64,000 nucleotides of DNA from an uncultured bacterium (GTDB lineage Bacteria > Cyanobacteriota > Vampirovibrionia > Gastranaerophilales > Gastranaerophilaceae), in contig CASFPS010000008.1 in the NCBI GenBank assembly GCA_949296355.1, positions 1 through 64,000 of the forward strand, written 5' to 3'. Made by a program: the position numbers and the translations under genes. Position 1 is the stretch's first letter; every line of letters starts with the position of its first letter. Below the pieces are notes generated by a model, which worked only from the letters and a program-made list of their open reading frames with translations, ran no database searches and was not told the DNA's origin. Of this stretch, positions 59,631 to 64,000 are shown piece by piece.

Positions 59631-62600
59631 ATGGCAGGCAATTTATTCATAAAACGTCCAAAATTAGCAATAGTAATCTCTCTTGCAATCATACTTGCGG
59701 GATTGATTTCTCTTACAACTCTGCCTTTGGAAGAGTATCCGTCGATTACACCTCCTCAGGTTGTTGTAACGGCGACTTACAGCGGAGCAAGTTCGGACGT
59801 TATAACTTCAACTATTGCAGCGCCTGTCGAACTTCAATTGAACGGTATTGAAGATATGCTATATATGTACTCGGAATCCAAAAACGGGTCTTATAAATTA
59901 ACTCTGTTTTTTGAAGTAGGTTCCGACCCTGACATGGATCTTGTAAACGTTCAAAACCAGCTTCAATTAGTAACTCCGAGACTTCCGGAGGAGGTTAAGA
60001 GATACGGGCTTTCCGTAAGGAAATCAACAGGCGGCGCGGGTTGCCTTTTGATGTCTTTATCTTCTCCTAACGGAACGTACAATTCTTTGTATCTTGCAAA
60101 CTACGCAACGATGTTCATAAAAGATGAACTTGCACGTATAAAAGGCTGCGGAAGTGTTTCAATTTTCGGTGCCGGAGATTATTCAATGAGAATATGGCTT
60201 AAGCCTGATAAAATGGCAAGTTTAGGAGTTTCAACAACCGATATAAATAACGCCGTTACAGCGCAGAATATTCAATCTCCTGCCGGAAACATAGGTGTTG
60301 AGCCGATGGATGAACCGCAGGTTTTGAAATTCACTTTAAGAACAAAAGGGCGTTTAAAAACTGTAGAAGAGTTTGAAAATATTGTTGTAAAAGCCAATTT
60401 AGACGGTTCTAATGTTAAACTTAAGGATGTAGCAAGGGTTGAACTCGGAGCGGAAAGTTATTCTTCTTCCGTAACGATTGCGGGCAAAAGTGCTGCTATG
60501 ATTTCAATTGCCCAGCTTCCGGAGGCAAACACAATTGACCTTGTTAACCGTGTTGAAAAGAAGATGAAGGAGTTAAGCAAAAAATTCCCTAGTGATGTAG
60601 AATATCACGTTCAATACGACATAACAGAGTTTGTAAGAGAATCTATTCACGAGGTTATAAGCGCCATTGTACTTGCTATTATCCTCGTTAGTGCGGTGAC
60701 TTATTTGTTCCTGGGAACTGCAAGGGCAGCATTTATTCCATTCTGCGCAATTCCGGTTTCTTTAATCGGTGTATTTATATTTATGGCATTAATGGGATTT
60801 TCCATAAACCTTCTGATTCTGTTCGGGCTTGTGCTTGCGGTCGGACTGGTTGTAGATGATGCTATTGTTGTACTTGAAAATACACAAAGGCACATTCAGG
60901 AAGGAAAATCACCGAAAGATGCGACGGAAATCACGATGGAAGAAGTTTTCGGCGCCGTTGTTGCAACTTCTCTTGTATTGATGGCGGTATTTGTTCCGGT
61001 ATCCTTTATGACCGGTATTACAGGTCAGATGTACAGACAGTTTGCTGTATGTATTGCAACTTCTATCGGGCTTTCTACTATTGTTGCGCTGACTCTTTCT
61101 CCGGCTCTCTGTTCAATTATATTGAAATCAGGCGACGAGAAAACCGACTTTGAATTTATTCAAAAATTTGAGGACTGGTTTAACGGGGTCAGAGAAAAGT
61201 ATTTAAATGTAGTAAGTTATTTTGTACACGCGCCTAAAAAGACGCTTGCAGTTCTTGCGGGTGTCATAATCTTCATCGGCGCAATGTTTTTTATAACTCC
61301 GACAGGATTTTTGCCGGATGAGGACAGAGGTGCATTGTTCGTACAGGTTCAGCTTCCTGACGGTGCTACGCTTACCAGAACTGCTGATGTTGTAAGTAAT
61401 TTAACAAAGGAATTAGCACAAATTCCGGGGGTTGTATCTGTAATGCAGGTAAACGGTTTTTCGGGTGAGAATACAGCTTTTGTTGTTGTAAGGCTTGAGC
61501 CGTGGTCTAAGCGAAAATCTGCAAAACTTTCTATCAATAATATTATAAAACAGGCAAATGCTATAACATCCAAGTACACTGAGGCTAATACCTTTGTAAC
61601 CCAGCCTCCGGCAATTAGCGGTATGGGTATGTTCGGCGGGTTCGAATATCAGCTTCTGGATAAAGGGGACAGAACACCTGAGGAATTGTTCACGGAAGCG
61701 CAGAAAGTTATGCAGGCAGCAAGACAGGATGCAGCATTTTCAAGCCTGTATACTTCATATACAGCCTCGCTTCCGCAGGTTATTGTAACTGTAGAAGACG
61801 AAAAAGCTATGGCGCAGGGAGTTTCTATTGCGGAAATTTATTCAACTCTTGCGGCTCAATTCGGTGCTACTTATATCAATGACTTTAACAAGTACGGAAG
61901 AGTTTACCGTGTTTATATGCAGGCGGATGCGCCTTACCGTTCTGTACTCGGGGATTTAAGCAAAATATATGTTAAAAATAATCAGGGGAAAATGGTTCCA
62001 ATAAGTTCTGTCGTTAAAACTGAAAACATTGTAGGACCGTATTTATTGAACAGGTTTAACATGTACCCGTCTATTGTAATCAACGGTAACGCGGCAAACG
62101 GAGTAAGTTCAGGTGATGCAATGAAAGCTATGGCAGCGCTTTCTGACAGAATTTTACCGAGGGATATGGACTTTGCGTGGTCGGGAACTTCACTGCAGGA
62201 GCAGATGTCATCAGGTCAAATAGGTCCGATTCTTGCTATGGCTCTTACTTTTGTATACCTGTTCCTTGTTGCATTGTATGAAAGCTGGACGCTTCCGGTT
62301 GCGGTACTTTTGATATCACCGGTTGCACTTTTAGGCGCGCTTTTCTTCCAATATGTTTCAGGTCTGTCGCTTGATATCTACGCACAGGTAGGACTTGTTA
62401 TGTTAATCGGTTTGAGTACAAAGCAGGCTATTTTGATTGTAGAGTTTGCAAAAGACGCTATGGAAAAAGACGGAATGAATTATATTGATGCGGCGCTTCA
62501 GGCTGCAAAACTCAGATTCAGAGCCGTTATGATGACAAACATAGCGTTCATTTTAGGTTTGCTGCCGCTTGTTTTTGCAAAAGGCGCAGGCGCCGGAAGT

Positions 62601-62747
62601 CGTCATTCTATCGGTGTTTCAGTATTCGGCGGTATGCTTGCGGTTGCATTTTTAGGCAGCATTATGGTTCCGGCTTTCTTTGTGCTTACGAACCTTATGA
62701 AAGAAAATTTCTATAAGTTTATACAAAATATAAGGAGAAAAAAATGA
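59631..62747 (+). CDS. RND-superfamily multidrug efflux pump (HAE1 type)
   Basis: 1038 residues, 12 membrane spans in two halves with two large periplasmic loops. The proton-relay acidic pair is in [11 protein letters not shown] in span 4, and the conserved Lys is in [14 protein letters not shown] in the tenth span region. [15 protein letters not shown] at the start and the repeated [23 protein letters not shown] in the second loop are typical of AcrB/MexB-like pumps. It probably exports amphiphilic drugs or envelope lipids. It overlaps the TolC-like gene by four bases. Confidence 0.96.
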   Translation: MAGNLFIKRPKLAIVISLAIILAGLISLTTLPLEEYPSITPPQVVVTATYSGASSDVITSTIAAPVELQLNGIEDMLYMYSESKNGSYKLTLFFEVGSDPDMDLVNVQNQLQLVTPRLPEEVKRYGLSVRKSTGGAGCLLMSLSSPNGTYNSLYLANYATMFIKDELARIKGCGSVSIFGAGDYSMRIWLKPDKMASLGVSTTDINNAVTAQNIQSPAGNIGVEPMDEPQVLKFTLRTKGRLKTVEEFENIVVKANLDGSNVKLKDVARVELGAESYSSSVTIAGKSAAMISIAQLPEANTIDLVNRVEKKMKELSKKFPSDVEYHVQYDITEFVRESIHEVISAIVLAIILVSAVTYLFLGTARAAFIPFCAIPVSLIGVFIFMALMGFSINLLILFGLVLAVGLVVDDAIVVLENTQRHIQEGKSPKDATEITMEEVFGAVVATSLVLMAVFVPVSFMTGITGQMYRQFAVCIATSIGLSTIVALTLSPALCSIILKSGDEKTDFEFIQKFEDWFNGVREKYLNVVSYFVHAPKKTLAVLAGVIIFIGAMFFITPTGFLPDEDRGALFVQVQLPDGATLTRTADVVSNLTKELAQIPGVVSVMQVNGFSGENTAFVVVRLEPWSKRKSAKLSINNIIKQANAITSKYTEANTFVTQPPAISGMGMFGGFEYQLLDKGDRTPEELFTEAQKVMQAARQDAAFSSLYTSYTASLPQVIVTVEDEKAMAQGVSIAEIYSTLAAQFGATYINDFNKYGRVYRVYMQADAPYRSVLGDLSKIYVKNNQGKMVPISSVVKTENIVGPYLLNRFNMYPSIVINGNAANGVSSGDAMKAMAALSDRILPRDMDFAWSGTSLQEQMSSGQIGPILAMALTFVYLFLVALYESWTLPVAVLLISPVALLGALFFQYVSGLSLDIYAQVGLVMLIGLSTKQAILIVEFAKDAMEKDGMNYIDAALQAAKLRFRAVMMTNIAFILGLLPLVFAKGAGAGSRHSIGVSVFGGMLAVAFLGSIMVPAFFVLTNLMKENFYKFIQNIRRKK

Positions 62748-64000
62748 TAAGAGCTTTTATTGTTTTTATACTCTCCTTAATGATGTTCATGCCGTCTTGT
62801 AATGCTTCTCTCTGGCATAAGGAGAGCAAACTCGGAAATGAAATTAAACAGGAAGAATATCCTGACAGCAAGGATGTTGAGCCTAAAAAATCACAAGAAA
62901 ATGATAATCTTGTTATTCAAGGCGGGATTGAAACAGGGATTGATATTACTCTTGAAGAATGTTTAAAATACGCGCTCGGAAATAATCCCCGGATTCAGGC
63001 TGCTATGCAGGATGTGTTTGCATCCGACGCGAGAATACGCCAGACATGGGCGGCTTATTTCCCGCAATTCGGCTGGCAGACCGGTTATACCAAGATTAAG
63101 CAGCTCCAGTTGTCTGATGCATTAGGCAGAAATCTTGTATTCAACTACTGGGTTCTCGGACAAATAAGCGCCTCCCAGATGCTTTATGACTTCGGTGTAA
63201 CACAAAATCAGGTAACAATTAGAAAGTTGGACAATAAAGGGTATAAAATTACTTTAACCGGTACGATTAACGATGTTATATGTGAAGTTAAAAAAGCGTA
63301 TTACAATTTGCAGTATGCAATCGAAGCAAAAAAAGTTGCGGAGGATTCCGTTGCCAGATACGCTGCTTTTTATGATCAGGCAAAAGCCTTCTACAAAGCC
63401 GGTATAAAACCAAAAATTGATGTGACAATTGCAGAGGTTAATTTGAGCAATGCAAAATTAACCCTTATTCAGGCTGAAAACGGGGTTGATGTTGCAATGG
63501 CTAAACTAAATAATATGATGGGGCTTCCTTATACAAACAAATATAAAGTAGCAGAAGAGTTAAGATATGATCCTTGCGATATAACTCTGGAAAAAGCCAT
63601 CGATACCGCGCGGGAATCAAGACCGGAATTCCTTCTTGCAGAGGTAAAGGTTGAAGAGGCAAGACAAAATGTAAAACTGGTTAAAAAATCTTATTTCCCG
63701 CAACTGACAATTGAAGGACAATACCAAATCGGCGGCAAGCACCCGACATCAAATTACGGTTATAATTACGGCGGTTATTTGAATTTTCCTACAATAAACG
63801 GAATGCTTATTAAAAATGAAATTAAAGAGGCGAAAGCGCTTTATTCAAAAGAACAATCTAACGCAATTAATACAATGAATAATATTTATTATGAAGTTCA
63901 GGAATCGTATTATTCTTTAACAGAAAAGAAAAATAAAATTCCGGTTGCAACTTTAGGAGTGAAGCAGGCAAAAGAAAATTATGAACTATCTTTTGGCAGG
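62744..64000 (+). CDS. TolC-family outer-membrane factor, runs off the window end
   Basis: Partial, 419 codons to the window edge. The start overlaps the pump stop (ATGA) with AAGGAGAAAA before it. The N-terminus [20 protein letters not shown] is a signal peptide, with a weak lipobox ending at Cys19 or so, followed by an acidic linker. The TolC repeat pattern [21 protein letters not shown] and later [13 protein letters not shown] and [19 protein letters not shown] are visible. With the two genes before it, this completes a tripartite efflux operon. A TATAAT-like promoter of its own was not seen. Confidence 0.9.
   Translation, partial: MIRAFIVFILSLMMFMPSCNASLWHKESKLGNEIKQEEYPDSKDVEPKKSQENDNLVIQGGIETGIDITLEECLKYALGNNPRIQAAMQDVFASDARIRQTWAAYFPQFGWQTGYTKIKQLQLSDALGRNLVFNYWVLGQISASQMLYDFGVTQNQVTIRKLDNKGYKITLTGTINDVICEVKKAYYNLQYAIEAKKVAEDSVARYAAFYDQAKAFYKAGIKPKIDVTIAEVNLSNAKLTLIQAENGVDVAMAKLNNMMGLPYTNKYKVAEELRYDPCDITLEKAIDTARESRPEFLLAEVKVEEARQNVKLVKKSYFPQLTIEGQYQIGGKHPTSNYGYNYGGYLNFPTINGMLIKNEIKEAKALYSKEQSNAINTMNNIYYEVQESYYSLTEKKNKIPVATLGVKQAKENYELSFGR

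Overview
The window reads as an AT-rich, gene-dense chromosome segment of a bacterium using the standard code. The housekeeping set (Ffh, Pth, Era, RsmE, CCA-adding enzyme, ribosomal protein S16, ProA, prephenate dehydrogenase, one tRNA-Arg) is ordinary bacterial. Two RND/TolC-type systems and an MsbA-like exporter argue for a diderm envelope. Several lineage-style unknown proteins (an N-terminus reading MGMAASQVRLLQLTGRK, CPHG..CPIC proteins, short N-terminal xxFKG tags) resemble what I remember from Gastranaerophilales (Vampirovibrionia, formerly Melainabacteria) of animal guts. That placement is an impression from protein style; I ran no search.

Layout. 1-738: composite repeat DNA. 739-5554: coiled-coil unknown, ffh, pth, TPR protein. 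5555-6506: nested repeats. 6507-13826: U32 family protein, a large unknown on the minus strand, era and a GH13 enzyme. 13849-15320: a terminator, then a structured leader with a His-rich micro-ORF before a membrane protein. 15335-23530: PHP phosphoesterase, membrane proteins, a GT-C-like protein, a TolC-like protein with a HAD phosphatase, and a two-gene minus-strand operon of unknown proteins preceded by a cobalamin-riboswitch-like element. 24147-28152: MATE transporter, rsmE, CCA enzyme, phosphatase. 28200-32246: rpsP, YkgJ/YihY/DHH operon, DciA-like gene. 32236-41705: repeat protein, M16 peptidase, prohibitin-like protein, tyrA, proA and a small gene. 41879-41952: tRNA-Arg. 42467-57473: a long plus-strand cluster for surface glycan and/or modified peptide production. 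57474-58409: tandem and dispersed repeats. 58410 to the end: an RND efflux operon whose TolC partner runs off the edge.

The most interesting part is 42467-57473. A perfect 26-bp palindrome next to a TATAAT box precedes glycosyltransferases of families GT2, GT8 and GT32. These are interleaved with a nucleotidyltransferase (NTP_transf_5 type), an HPr-kinase-like protein fused to a PqqD-like domain, a second PqqD-like protein, a DUF1796 papain-like protein, a radical SAM protein, a hexapeptide acyltransferase and an MsbA-like ABC exporter. Kinase + PqqD + nucleotidyltransferase + exporter recalls the gene content of phosphorylated lasso-peptide loci. A 16-codon ORF at the head of the operon looks like the N-terminus of an asparagine-synthetase-like protein. 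No precursor peptide was found, and the cluster could equally be a glycan locus that uses these proteins in another way.

The non-coding DNA is unusually rich in dispersed repeats. At least six families are recognisable, many with hairpin potential, sometimes nested in one another. A 9-mer, GGGGTAAAT, runs through one family and also recurs inside genes. Several genes lack a Shine-Dalgarno sequence and have a -10-like box so close to the start codon that leaderless or nearly leaderless mRNAs are likely.
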